DNA of 64,000 nucleotides from positions 1 through 64,000 of the forward strand of contig VGZH01000018.1 in the NCBI GenBank assembly GCA_016872645.1. The letters are read 5' to 3'. Shown here piece after piece: positions 42,664 to 53,259 of this stretch. Every line of letters begins with the position of its first letter. Positions within the stretch are counted from its first letter, which is position 1. The position numbers and the translations under genes are program-made. The notes beneath the pieces were generated by a model, which saw only the letters and a list, made by a program, of their open reading frames with translations, was not told the origin of the DNA and searched no databases. The stretch is from Planctomycetota bacterium (lineage in GTDB: Bacteria; Planctomycetota; Planctomycetia; Planctomycetales; Planctomycetaceae).

Positions 42664-43539
42664 TCACAAGGGCCACTTCGTCTCATTGAGCAGCAACGCC
42701 GCCGTCATGTCCCCAATGAATGCCAGGATCACACCGACAAACAGCACGCCGGTCGCCGACTGCGTGTTGCGGTATTTCAAGATTCGCCACACCATCAGGC
42801 ACACAACAAGTGGTCCGATGATTCCTGCCAGCCATCGCAGGCCGAGCCAAGCTTGCGGCACTGCCACCCATCGTAACCTTGTCTCGGCCGAGTCGAAGGC
42901 TCCGCCCGAAAGCATGAACACCGTCGTAGCGGAAAGAATGAGACGCAGCAGACCCGCGATCCCCAAAAACAAGTTAAGCCGCTTCAGCGGTTCAATCGAC
43001 ATCGTCGGTGTCGTCAAATACCAATGTCCCAGCAACATGCCGACGACGGTGCTGCCCAAAAGAGCTGCGCCGGCGAACTCGGACGCGGTGATCAGCGCGC
43101 GGATGAGGTATGATGCCGTCACGGAGGAAAATGCGTGGACGACCACTGCGTCGGCGGAGTCAATGACGACCTTAGGAATGAATTGTGGCACGACGATCAA
43201 CGCCGCTGAGACAAACAAAACGGCGAAGCCAACTCGTTCCGCTGCCGTCCGGCGTTCCAGCGTCCACAACATTGACCCGAAAAAGCCGAGCAATCCGAGC
43301 AACGCGATGAGTCCGACAAGACAACTCATCAAAAACGGAAGTGAGCCGAGTGACGGCTGTTGCGAGGCTCCCGTGATCGATTGCATTTCCATTCCGGCCG
43401 ACAGGCCCGCGAGCGCTCCCAAGCCCATGACCACCAACATCTGAATTCGGAAGAATCCCGAGGTCACTTGGCGGCGCGGCATCAGTGCCCACATCAGGCT
43501 CATGCCGCAGATCAGACGCAACGCAAACTGAGCAATCAT
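42664..43539 (-). CDS. Multi-spanning membrane protein
   Basis: A 291-residue protein with about eight hydrophobic segments and short loops. It contains no Cys/His cluster and no known catalytic motif. Its start region MIAQFALRLICGMSLMWALMPRRQVTSGFFRIQM resembles planctomycete proteins of unknown function that I recall near folE. It precedes the zinc-ribbon gene and follows folE on the same strand with 8 bases between, so these three genes are likely co-transcribed. Confidence 0.6.
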   Translation of the reverse strand: MIAQFALRLICGMSLMWALMPRRQVTSGFFRIQMLVVMGLGALAGLSAGMEMQSITGASQQPSLGSLPFLMSCLVGLIALLGLLGFFGSMLWTLERRTAAERVGFAVLFVSAALIVVPQFIPKVVIDSADAVVVHAFSSVTASYLIRALITASEFAGAALLGSTVVGMLLGHWYLTTPTMSIEPLKRLNLFLGIAGLLRLILSATTVFMLSGGAFDSAETRLRWVAVPQAWLGLRWLAGIIGPLVVCLMVWRILKYRNTQSATGVLFVGVILAFIGDMTAALLLNETKWPL

Positions 43540-43547
43540 GTCGTCGG

Positions 43548-44135
43548 CTACCTCTGATTGATCAGCGACATGACTTCGGCGCGACTCGATTGATTCGTCA
43601 GAAATAAGCCCCGAACCGCGCTGGTAATCGTGATGCTGCCCGCCTTCTTCACTCCGCGAATCGCCATGCAGGAGTGCTCGGCTTCCAGCACGACGACGAC
43701 TCCCTTCGCATCGAGTTCCTTATCGAGCAGGTCGGCGATCGTGTGTGTCATCCGCTCCTGCACCTGTGGCCGGCGCGAGACTTCCTCGACGACGCGAGCC
43801 AGTTTGCTCAACCCGGCTATCTTGCCATTTGGTAAATACCCGACGTGAGCCTTGCCGATGAACGGCAGCAAGTGATGCTCGCACATGCTGTTGAAGGTGA
43901 TGTCACGCACCAGCACCAACTCGTCGTAATCTTCCGTGAACACTTTTCGTAGATGCCGAGCCGGTTCGGAATGCAGCCCCGAAAACAACTCAGCGTACAT
44001 TCGCGCAACTCGGGCGGGTGTATCGAGCAGTCCCTCGCGGTTCGGGTCTTCGCCGACCGCCGCCAGAATTTCTCGAACGGCACGCTCGATGCGAGGCAGG
44101 TCGACCGGCGACACTTGTTTGGAAAAATCGCTCAT
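43548..44135 (-). CDS. folE: GTP cyclohydrolase I
   Basis: A 195-residue protein of FolE type I. The zinc ligands are C85 and H88 (in CEHHLLPF) and C156 (in HSCMAIRG); the GTP-binding residues [10 protein letters not shown] and the catalytic His are kept. It makes 7,8-dihydroneopterin triphosphate from GTP for folate or queuosine pathways. ATG 44135 is chosen; the upstream extension to 44222 is unlike the family. GTP is also the MoaA substrate nearby, though a functional link is not shown. In zinc-regulated systems a zinc-free FolE2 is common, but this one keeps zinc ligands. Confidence 0.95.
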   Translation of the reverse strand: MSDFSKQVSPVDLPRIERAVREILAAVGEDPNREGLLDTPARVARMYAELFSGLHSEPARHLRKVFTEDYDELVLVRDITFNSMCEHHLLPFIGKAHVGYLPNGKIAGLSKLARVVEEVSRRPQVQERMTHTIADLLDKELDAKGVVVVLEAEHSCMAIRGVKKAGSITITSAVRGLFLTNQSSRAEVMSLINQR

Positions 44136-44363
44136 GATGTTGGCCCCACAGAAACAGAACGCCGTCGGATCGGCCTGCCGTTCCGACGGCGAAAAAAGTT
44201 GGGGAGATTGTAGGACCGTCACTGTCTGGCCGAAAGCCGATGGCTGATCGCCGTTGGCCGTTATGCCAAATCATTCGTTCCATCAACTGCCATTGGTGGG
44301 ACATGGAACCACCACTAGAATCCGTCCCCCCTCAGATTGGCCTTTGTCGACAAGGATTTTATC

Positions 44364-45734
44364 GTGCGGATTGCGTACCTCGAGTGCGGTTGCGGCATCA
44401 GTGGTGATATGACCCTGGCGGCCCTGATCGACGCTGGAGCCGATCTCGAGACGATCATTCGCGGCATTGATTCGCTCGGCCTGCCAGACGTCAAACTGCA
44501 TGTCGAGACGGTCATCAAAAGGGGCTTCCGAGCATTGCAGATCGAAGTCGAGCACCCCGAACAGCACGCTCACCGGAACCTCGCCGACATCACCAAGCTG
44601 ATCGACGGTGCCGAAGAGCTGACTAAGTCGCAAAAGAAGCTTGCTCTCAAAATCTTCCAGCACATTGCCGAGGCAGAGGCCCGCGTGCATGGCACGACAG
44701 TCGACAAGATTCATTTCCACGAAGTCGGAGCGATTGACTCGATCGTAGACATCGTCGGCGCGGCGATCGGATTTGATCTGCTCGGCGTTGATGAAGTCGT
44801 CTCTAGTCCGGTTCCAACGGGGCGTGGCCGCATCGAGATCGCTCACGGCATCTGCCCGATACCCGCCCCCGGCACAGCCGAGTTGCTCAAGGGCATCCCG
44901 CTGGTCGATTTGCCCGTCGAAGCCGAACTGACCACGCCAACCGGCGCAGCGATTTTGAGAGCACTCGTCACGCGATACTCGGCGCTGCCACCGATGACTG
45001 TTGAAGCGATCGGCTACGGAGCCGGCGGCCGTGACCTCGCCGATCGTGCCAACTTGCTTCGCTTGTTCATTGGCGAGAGCACGACGCTGCCGGAGTCCGA
45101 CGAGGTCATTCAGCTCGAAACCAATCTGGACGACGTCTCGCCGGAGGTCATCGGTTACACGAAACAAAAGCTGTTTGATGCGGGTGCGGTCGAAGTCTTC
45201 ACGACTCCGATCCAGATGAAAAAGAATCGTCCCGGCGTGCTGTTAAGCGTTCTCTGCCGACCGTCCGACATGGACCAGATGGAGGACATCATCTTCACCG
45301 AGACGGCGACGTTCGGCATCCGTCGTTCGCTGATGCAGCGCTCGAAGCGTGCTCGACAGTCGTGTGTCATCGAGACACCGATCGGCCAACTGTACGGCAA
45401 ACTCGGCTGGCGTCACGGCGAACGCCCGCTGTTTACGCCAGAATTTGAATCGTGCGCGAAGATCGCTTCCGAGCGCCGAATCCCCATCCGCGAGGTCTAC
45501 CGCACCGCTGAGCAGGCTTTCGCCGAGCGTCCGGAATCGTTCTTCGAACAGCATGACCACGATCACGACCATGAACGCGGTCACGACCACGATCACAGCC
45601 ATGATCATGGTAGCGGCCATAAGCACGATCATGATCATGACCACAGCCATGACCATGATCACTCACACGATCACGACGGCGGACATGATCACGATCACGA
45701 CCACCGGAAAAAGAAAAAGAAGAAGAAACATTGA
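44364..45734 (+). CDS. larC: Nickel-pincer cofactor nickel-inserting protein LarC with His/Asp tail
   Basis: A 456-residue protein. Starting at GTG 44364 it reads VRIAYLECGCGISGDM, the conserved LarC N-terminus, with AAGG upstream; the frame extends to TTG 44337 but that is less likely. IHFHEVGAIDSIVDIVG, PLVDLPVEAELTTPTGAAI and QLETNLDDVSPEVIGY are LarC blocks. LarC inserts Ni(II) into the LarB/LarE-made pincer cofactor of lactate racemase and related enzymes. After residue 395 comes a 60-residue tail of HDHDHDH repeats ending KKKKKKKH, far longer than in most LarC and presumably a metal reservoir. LarB and LarE are not in the window. Confidence 0.93.
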   Translation: MRIAYLECGCGISGDMTLAALIDAGADLETIIRGIDSLGLPDVKLHVETVIKRGFRALQIEVEHPEQHAHRNLADITKLIDGAEELTKSQKKLALKIFQHIAEAEARVHGTTVDKIHFHEVGAIDSIVDIVGAAIGFDLLGVDEVVSSPVPTGRGRIEIAHGICPIPAPGTAELLKGIPLVDLPVEAELTTPTGAAILRALVTRYSALPPMTVEAIGYGAGGRDLADRANLLRLFIGESTTLPESDEVIQLETNLDDVSPEVIGYTKQKLFDAGAVEVFTTPIQMKKNRPGVLLSVLCRPSDMDQMEDIIFTETATFGIRRSLMQRSKRARQSCVIETPIGQLYGKLGWRHGERPLFTPEFESCAKIASERRIPIREVYRTAEQAFAERPESFFEQHDHDHDHERGHDHDHSHDHGSGHKHDHDHDHSHDHDHSHDHDGGHDHDHDHRKKKKKKKH

Positions 45735-45839
45735 TCACGCCAAAGGATGGGCACTCTTGCTTGTCCTTTTGCGAAATACGCAGGACGCGGCGGGACTGCT
45801 TAATCTTCAAACACAAACCCAAGGACGGGGTACAAACGA

Positions 45840-46394
45840 ATGTCACTCTTCATCGCGGGCGCGATTGTCAGCGCGAGTCTGATCGTCGGCTTGTTGGTCG
45901 CCCTGTCGGGGCAGATTAGATCCGCCTGTTGTCGGCGTCGCGACATCGACCGTGACGAGAAACGCTCGGCTAACATCAGCAGGCCGAGTGAAGTCTTGCT
46001 CAGTGATTCCAATCCGGAGGCGATCACCGTCTTGCCGAATTCGCGTGCGGCTGCCTATCGAGAGATTCTCGACGCCTTGGGGGACGAACTCGACGACGAC
46101 ATCGCGGACTGGGAAGCAGTCCTCGACGATTTTCCACAGGTGATCGGGCCCGAAAGATTTTGCCAAGCCGAAGACCGAGCCAGCGAACTTGCTCTCGAAG
46201 CATCTCGCGAAAAACCGACGGAGAACTCAAGCCCACGAGTGCAATTTACCGTACCACAGCGTACTCGACGTGTCTCGGACGACGAGCGGGAAATGATTCT
46301 GCGGCTGATGTGCACGGGATTCGCATGCGAAGAGATCGCTCTCTGGCTCAATCTTCCGCTCGAACGCGTACAAGAACTGCTGCCGCGAAAATGA
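45840..46394 (+). CDS. Membrane-anchored protein with C-terminal HTH-like segment
   Basis: A 184-residue protein with a membrane helix at residues 4-24, a cytoplasmic basic patch, an Asp/Glu-rich middle (LGDELDDDIADWEAVLDDF) and a C-terminal helical unit (DEREMILRLMCTGFACEEIALWLNLPLERVQELL) that looks like a sigma-70 region-4-type HTH. It might be a membrane-tethered regulator or a small adaptor. No family recognised. It is convergent with the DUF1501 gene, with an 11-base gap. Confidence 0.6.
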   Translation: MSLFIAGAIVSASLIVGLLVALSGQIRSACCRRRDIDRDEKRSANISRPSEVLLSDSNPEAITVLPNSRAAAYREILDALGDELDDDIADWEAVLDDFPQVIGPERFCQAEDRASELALEASREKPTENSSPRVQFTVPQRTRRVSDDEREMILRLMCTGFACEEIALWLNLPLERVQELLPRK

Positions 46395-46404
46395 CTCTGA
46401 TCGC

Positions 46405-47880
<1,476 letters not shown>

Positions 47881-47885
47881 GCCAG

Positions 47886-50800
47886 TTACTCCCGTGTAAT
47901 GAATTCGTCGAGGTTCAGAACGATTCGAGCGGTCGCGATCCAGGCCGCCGTTTCGTCGGGTGACGCACCACTGACTTCGATCGCGCCGGCGAGCTTCTTC
48001 GAGTCATCCTGATGAGCACGATAAAAGTCACGGTTCGCGGTCAACAGGCCGGTCAGTTGGTGAAGCTCGCGGTCGCTCGGCACGCGAGCGACGCACAGGC
48101 GGAATGCGTGCGTCAGACGTGCTGCGTCATCCTTCGACGAATGACTGAGCAGTCGTTTTGCGAAGGCTTGCGAGGCTTCCAGAAACGTCTCGTTGTTGAG
48201 CGTAATGAGCGCTTGCAGCGGCGTGTTGGAAGCTCGGCGTTCGACGCAGGTCAAGTTGGCATCAGGGCAGTCGAACGTCGTCAGGTTTGGATGCGGGGCC
48301 GTCCGCTTGAAGAATGTGTACATGCCGCGGCGATTGCGGTCCTCACCCGTGCTGTTCGTCCATTTGAAGTTGCCGGCATAACTGAGGTCTGTGATGCCGG
48401 GAGGCAGCGCAGGAAAGACGCTCGGCCCACCAATTTTCTTGGAGAGCAAGCCGGCAACATCGAGGCTCAGATCACGAACGATCTCGGCTTCGACTCGCAA
48501 GCGGTTCTGCCGACCGAGCAGCACGTTCTGCGGATCAACTTCGAGCAACTCGTCGCGATGCCTGGACACCTGCCGGTACGTTGCCGATGTAACGATCAGT
48601 TTGATTAAAGCCTTGCGCGACCACGGCTGTGACGACTTGTTCCCATCGCGAAATGAAGCCGCCAGCCAATCGAGTAATTCCGGATGGCTCGGCTTCTCGC
48701 CACGCACTCCGAAGTCGTTGACGCTGGCAACGATTCCTCGACCGAAGAGTTGCCGCCAGATGTGATTGACGGTGACTCGCGGAGTCAACGGGTTATTCGC
48801 CGAGACCAGCCAACGAGCCAAATCGAGCCGATCGGACATCACGGCCTTTTCATCGCGCGGACGCATTGGGGGCAGAGTTGAGAACCCGGCGGGGACGACT
48901 TCTTGCTCGGTGAGCGGTTCGAGGAACTCGCCTCGTCGAAACACGAACGTTTTGCGCGGGTCTTTGGCTCGTTGCAGAACGACTCGCACTGTCAGCTCAG
49001 GCTTGGCTGGTTCTTTCTTCTTCAGTTCATCGAGTTGCTGGACGAACGTTTTGGTGGCCGCGTCGAGACTGGAGTAGTAGTCGAGCAGTTGCTGCGATTG
49101 CTCGGCCGAACGTTGTTCCGGCTTGACCGCGAGCAATTTCTGGACGTTTTCCGGCAAAGTGATCGACGGCTCGATGCCTGTCTGCAGTGAGAGCTTGAAC
49201 CGGCCTATCGAGTGCTGCTGCCCGTACAACTGCCGCAGTTGCGCGCGGACAAATACGTGCCCCTCAATTGCCAATGGGTCTTTCAGCCCGAAGATTGCCC
49301 AATGTTCTTTGCCGAACTGCGGCGCGATGGCCCAGCCGGTCCCCTCATTACCGTCGATGACATCGGCCGCTCGCCACGGTTTGTCGGCTTGCTCGAAGTC
49401 CGCTTTGGCTCCAGCGAATTCCAGCTTGCGAGCGTTCGCGAAATCGGCGTTGGGCGATACTTCAACGGTCATCTCGCTGAGCACGAAGTTGCCGTGCGCA
49501 ACCCGCCCTGGACCTTTCGCTGGCAATGAGTTGTCCGGCAACACGTCGAGACGCAGCGCGGTTACTCCCGTGACCTTTGTCTTGCCGGTAATCGTGTAGG
49601 TGACGGAGTTCGGATTCGCACCGCTCGCCAAGAACGATCCATCTTTTTGAGCAACGAATGTCACGTTGCCGTCGCTTTCAACTTTCAGATCGTCCAAAGC
49701 GTGTAGCTTCAACGGCTGCGCGGCAGATTCGGCGAGCGCTGTTTGCGCTTTAGTTTCCCATGCCGCGAACGCCTCACCGAGCTTCGCTTGTTCGGCTCGC
49801 AACTTAGCGGTGACGTCAGCCACTTCGGCGTCGAACTTCTGCTTGGCCGTGGTGTAGGCGGCTACTTCTTCAGGAGACTTTGGGACAACGGCGGTCTCTT
49901 CATCACCGTTGTTGTACGCGGCAAACAGCTGGTAGTACTCGCGCTGGCTGATCGCGTCGTACTTGTGCGTGTGGCAGCGGGCACAACCGACGGTCAGCCC
50001 CAGCCAAACAGCTCCCGTCGTTTCTGTGCGGTCGAAGCAGGCCTCGACACGCCACTGTTCTTTGTCTGTGCCTCCTTCGGTGTTGGTCAGCGTCTGCCGA
50101 TGAAAGGCCGTCGCGAGTTTTTGCATCGCCGTTGCGTTCGGCAGCAAGTCGCCGGCAATTTGTTCGATCGTGAACTGATCGAACGGCAAGTCGCTGTTGA
50201 TCGCTTCAATCACCCAATCGCGCCAGCGATAGGCATCGGGGCGCGGGTTGTCCTTTTCGTAGCCGTCGCTGTCAGCGTAGCGAGCCATATCCAACCAATG
50301 CCGGCCCCAGCGTTCGCCGAAATGTGGCGACTTGAGCAACCGATCGACGAGTTCCTCGTAGGCGTTCGGCCGCGAGTCCTTCACAAACGCATCGACTTCC
50401 TCCAGCGTTGGTGCCAAACCAAGCAGATCCAGATTCAACCGGCGAATGAGTGTAAAGCGATCCGCTTCCGGAGACGGCGCGATCCCGCGCTTCTCCAATT
50501 CGGCGAGAACAAACGGATCAATCGAATTGCGCAGCCAGTCGCTCTTCTTCACGTTGGGAACCGCGACTCGACGAATCGGCTGATACGACCAATGCGTGTT
50601 TTTGGCGTCCGTCTTTGGCGACTCGTCTGCCGGCCAGACACAGCCTTGGTCGACCCAGGCCCGGAGAATGCCGACTTCGTGCGGCTTGAGTTGCGGGCCA
50701 TCAGGCGGCATCACCGTTTGCGAGTCCGTCCCCGAGACGAGCACGATCAGTCGGCTACGTTCACTGTCACCGGCGGCAATCACCTGACCGATATCGCCGC

Positions 50801-51011
50801 CGCGCAACAGCGCATCGCGGCTATCCAATCGTAACCCCGATTCTTGTTTCTTGGCGCCGTGACAGCCCCAGCAATGTTTTTCCAAGAGCGGTCGGACATC
50901 CTTCGCAAAGTCAATCTTTCGGTCGGCCGGCGGAGGAAGCTTGTCAGCGGCGACTGCGAACGAAGTCGAGACGACGAGGATTGTCGCAAGAAACAGAAAT
51001 CGCGGAGTCAT
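47886..51011 (-). CDS. PSCyt1/PSCyt2/PSD1 domain protein
   Basis: A 1041-residue secreted protein: signal peptide (1-21), a cytochrome-like c domain PSCyt1 with CWGCHG (about 48-53) and a VMPPDGPQL Met ligand region, then PSCyt2 (DUF1549, about 165-375), a middle coiled and beta region, and PSD1 (DUF1553, about 720-990). CxxCH binds haem c. This layout is characteristic of planctomycetes, where the function is unsolved. It is operonic with the DUF1501 gene. ATG 51011; the terminator at 51148-51122 lies upstream and belongs to the preceding gene. Confidence 0.95.
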   Translation of the reverse strand: MTPRFLFLATILVVSTSFAVAADKLPPPADRKIDFAKDVRPLLEKHCWGCHGAKKQESGLRLDSRDALLRGGDIGQVIAAGDSERSRLIVLVSGTDSQTVMPPDGPQLKPHEVGILRAWVDQGCVWPADESPKTDAKNTHWSYQPIRRVAVPNVKKSDWLRNSIDPFVLAELEKRGIAPSPEADRFTLIRRLNLDLLGLAPTLEEVDAFVKDSRPNAYEELVDRLLKSPHFGERWGRHWLDMARYADSDGYEKDNPRPDAYRWRDWVIEAINSDLPFDQFTIEQIAGDLLPNATAMQKLATAFHRQTLTNTEGGTDKEQWRVEACFDRTETTGAVWLGLTVGCARCHTHKYDAISQREYYQLFAAYNNGDEETAVVPKSPEEVAAYTTAKQKFDAEVADVTAKLRAEQAKLGEAFAAWETKAQTALAESAAQPLKLHALDDLKVESDGNVTFVAQKDGSFLASGANPNSVTYTITGKTKVTGVTALRLDVLPDNSLPAKGPGRVAHGNFVLSEMTVEVSPNADFANARKLEFAGAKADFEQADKPWRAADVIDGNEGTGWAIAPQFGKEHWAIFGLKDPLAIEGHVFVRAQLRQLYGQQHSIGRFKLSLQTGIEPSITLPENVQKLLAVKPEQRSAEQSQQLLDYYSSLDAATKTFVQQLDELKKKEPAKPELTVRVVLQRAKDPRKTFVFRRGEFLEPLTEQEVVPAGFSTLPPMRPRDEKAVMSDRLDLARWLVSANNPLTPRVTVNHIWRQLFGRGIVASVNDFGVRGEKPSHPELLDWLAASFRDGNKSSQPWSRKALIKLIVTSATYRQVSRHRDELLEVDPQNVLLGRQNRLRVEAEIVRDLSLDVAGLLSKKIGGPSVFPALPPGITDLSYAGNFKWTNSTGEDRNRRGMYTFFKRTAPHPNLTTFDCPDANLTCVERRASNTPLQALITLNNETFLEASQAFAKRLLSHSSKDDAARLTHAFRLCVARVPSDRELHQLTGLLTANRDFYRAHQDDSKKLAGAIEVSGASPDETAAWIATARIVLNLDEFITRE

Positions 51012-51121
51012 GAAACAGGTCTCCGGAAGGCAGGCGGGGATCGTCTAGAAATTCAGGCGGGCTGGAAACGGACCACATTCTGCCGAGAGGAGGAGCCTGG
51101 CGAAAGTCTCCTCGTGAAATG

Positions 51122-51148
51122 CAAAGGGACTCACCGAAGTGAGTCCCT
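51122..51148 (-). terminator. Hairpin with UUCG loop and short U-run
   Basis: On the minus strand AGGGACTCAC pairs perfectly with GTGAGTCCCT around a TTCG tetraloop, followed by TTT. It lies 57 bases after the stop of the Gly/Met-rich gene (51205), so it probably ends that transcript and separates it from the PSCyt/PSD1 operon. The UUCG tetraloop adds stability. Confidence 0.7.
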
Positions 51149-51204
51149 GGCATCTGCAATTCTTTAGAATCGGTATTCCGCCGCAGCGGAACGTCCTGGT
51201 TGGG

Positions 51205-52122
51205 TCAGTCGCGTTTCACCGTCGAAGCAGCACCAAGGCTTTTCTTGTTGGATGCGACCGTCGATTTTTCGTTCTTTTCTTGTCGCTCTTTCACGCGAGC
51301 CACCGCCGCAACGTGAATGTTCTGAGCACGCCGCAGTGTCTCAGCGGAAAAGTACGGTGTCGCCGGACGTCCAACGTGCGGAATCGACTTCGCCGCGAGT
51401 TGCTCCCAACTCATCTTGTCTGTGATGTGCCAAGTCGCGGCCTGACCCGCTTGCGGATCGAGTTGTCCACTGGCCACCAACTTCAGCGTTTCTTCCAAGA
51501 CGGGATTGTCGCTGAACTCTTCAACCTTGCCGATGCGGTAGGTCATCCGCGACGAGGGTTCAGGTTTGCCATGTTCGAGGCACACGGCGCGATAGGCGAC
51601 GCGAACGACCTTGTCCGCAGGCACCGAGAAGAATCCGCCACCACCCTGTTGACCACCACCACCGAACCCGCCGCCCCCCATTCCGCCCATGCCGCCGCCC
51701 ATTCCGCCCATGCCGCCCATGCCGCCGCCTTGTTGCTGACCGCCGCCCATTCCGCCCATGCCGCCGCCCTGCCCGCCCATGCCGCCGCCCATTCCGCCCA
51801 TGCCGCCGCCCATGCCACCACCGAATTGCTTCAGCACTTGTTTGCCGATGAACGCAGCGGGGAAGTCGACGTTCAAAGGTTTATCCCCTTTGTTCTCGAT
51901 GAGCATGTTCCCTCCCATCGCATCCTTGGGGATCATCTTCACATCGAGCACGCCTTTCTCGATTCCCTCGAACACGTCAATGTGATCGAGCGACTCGTCG
52001 ACTTTCTGCGCCGGAACAACTTTTCGTTTTACGGCTGAAGTTGAGTCGGCCGAGTTAACAGGAACCACCAAGCTGACAGCCAGTGCTCCAACTAAGGCCC
52101 AGGGACGCCAACGAGCGAACAT
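51205..52122 (-). CDS. Secreted Gly/Met-rich protein
   Basis: A 305-residue protein (from ATG 52122) with a signal peptide (about 6-25). A folded N-terminal region with DVKMIPKDAMGGNMLIENKG (about 61-80) precedes a stretch of about 75 residues of GGM/GGGMGG repeats (about 98-165, with GGQQQGG). The C-terminal domain has FSVPADKVVRVAYRAVCLEHGKP and WEQLAAKSIPHVGRPATPYF. DUF-type proteins of this kind are known only from planctomycetes as far as I recall. The repeats are Met-rich, so copper or another soft metal is one possible ligand. Function unknown. Confidence 0.75.
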   Translation of the reverse strand: MFARWRPWALVGALAVSLVVPVNSADSTSAVKRKVVPAQKVDESLDHIDVFEGIEKGVLDVKMIPKDAMGGNMLIENKGDKPLNVDFPAAFIGKQVLKQFGGGMGGGMGGMGGGMGGQGGGMGGMGGGQQQGGGMGGMGGMGGGMGGMGGGGFGGGGQQGGGGFFSVPADKVVRVAYRAVCLEHGKPEPSSRMTYRIGKVEEFSDNPVLEETLKLVASGQLDPQAGQAATWHITDKMSWEQLAAKSIPHVGRPATPYFSAETLRRAQNIHVAAVARVKERQEKNEKSTVASNKKSLGAASTVKRD

Positions 52123-52338
52123 GCGCGTATTCCTTTGCAAGAGGCGGTGAGGCCGAAACGGGAAGGCACCGCGACGGCATGCTGGAGTTTATCGCCTGCG
52201 AAAGATTCGAATTCAACAGAAACTTCTCCAAACCAGCCATTTTCGCCGCAGTTTGGCCGCTTCCCCGGCCGATCCCGCAAGGCTTGTGAGAAGCTTTGCA
52301 GCCCATTCACGGACTGCCGTTCCGATCAATCGCGACGG

Positions 52339-53259
52339 TCACGTTGATTCGGGCGATTGGCTCTCGTAGTCCGTCCCCACAACTCCCGCTTTCCGGGAAG
52401 ATCGCGACACCAGCCACACCCAGACGCACACAAGGGTACCGATACCTAGAGTGATTCCAAACATCTTCCCCTTCGACAACCACTCCGAACGAGCCGATCG
52501 CGACTGCCACACCAACCGCTGGGCCAATACCAGCGGCGCGAATCGCGGTTTACCGGAGCGATCTTCGTAGCCGTACCGCTTGAAGAAGTAGCCGGTCGCC
52601 GACACCAAATCGACCAGAATATCGCTGCCAGTCGGAATGTTTGGCGGCAACTCGGTACAGACCACGACAACCGGATTCTGTTGAGCACCGTCAACGTACA
52701 GCCATGCCTCATGCAGTTGTTGCAGTCCGTGAGCATTTTCGCCGGCTGGCGACGAAACCAACCGACGCAGATGACCGCGCAACGTGACCAGCCGGCCGTG
52801 ATATGCCTCCGAATTACGATGAAGGTCCGCGAACGTCGGAAAGTCGGCATCCGGTTTTCGAAAATAGAACTGGAAATCCGGATCACGCCGGATCACCTTG
52901 AGCCGTTCCTGCTGAAACGTGTCCGCTGCCGACTTGAGCTCCGCCAGCGGCAACTGGCGAGCGTGATTCAAGATCGCAAAGTAGCCAGCCGCTTCTTCCG
53001 GACGAATGCTGCGCGACAGCAATCCGGTCTGTGGATGCCTCGCCGACTCGAGCCAACTCGGATCAAGGTCCGTCGGTGTGCCTGCGGACTTTGCCGCGAG
53101 CACCGGCTGATCTGCAAACAACGGGGCCATTGCACCGTGGAGAGCGCAGAGTGCAATGTGCAAGGCGCAGATCACAAGCCTGCGTTCATGTTGTGTTCTG
53201 CACTCTGCATTCTTCACTTTGCGCTCCTGCTGAAATCTTCGTGTCCGACTGAGCGTCAT
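52339..53259 (-). CDS. Membrane-anchored protein of unknown function
   Basis: A 306-residue protein. Residues 27-50 are hydrophobic (LVICALHIALCALHGAMAPLF) and can act as a signal; the gene start at 53259 is adjacent to the ggt stop, with no gap. The middle has LVTLRGHLRRLVSS (about 152) and VVVVCTELPPNIP (about 197), a small OB-like beta domain; a C-terminal membrane helix (about 265-285) follows. The N-terminal wording (repeated CALH/CRTQ-like codons) resembles low-complexity intergenic DNA, so the real start may be ATG 53130 (MAPLFADQ). Confidence 0.6.
   Translation of the reverse strand: MTLSRTRRFQQERKVKNAECRTQHERRLVICALHIALCALHGAMAPLFADQPVLAAKSAGTPTDLDPSWLESARHPQTGLLSRSIRPEEAAGYFAILNHARQLPLAELKSAADTFQQERLKVIRRDPDFQFYFRKPDADFPTFADLHRNSEAYHGRLVTLRGHLRRLVSSPAGENAHGLQQLHEAWLYVDGAQQNPVVVVCTELPPNIPTGSDILVDLVSATGYFFKRYGYEDRSGKPRFAPLVLAQRLVWQSRSARSEWLSKGKMFGITLGIGTLVCVWVWLVSRSSRKAGVVGTDYESQSPEST

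Noticed and set aside
51660-51830. Regular short repeats that could look like a CRISPR array
   Set aside because: The repeats are contiguous in-frame Gly/Met codons without spacers, so they are a protein repeat.
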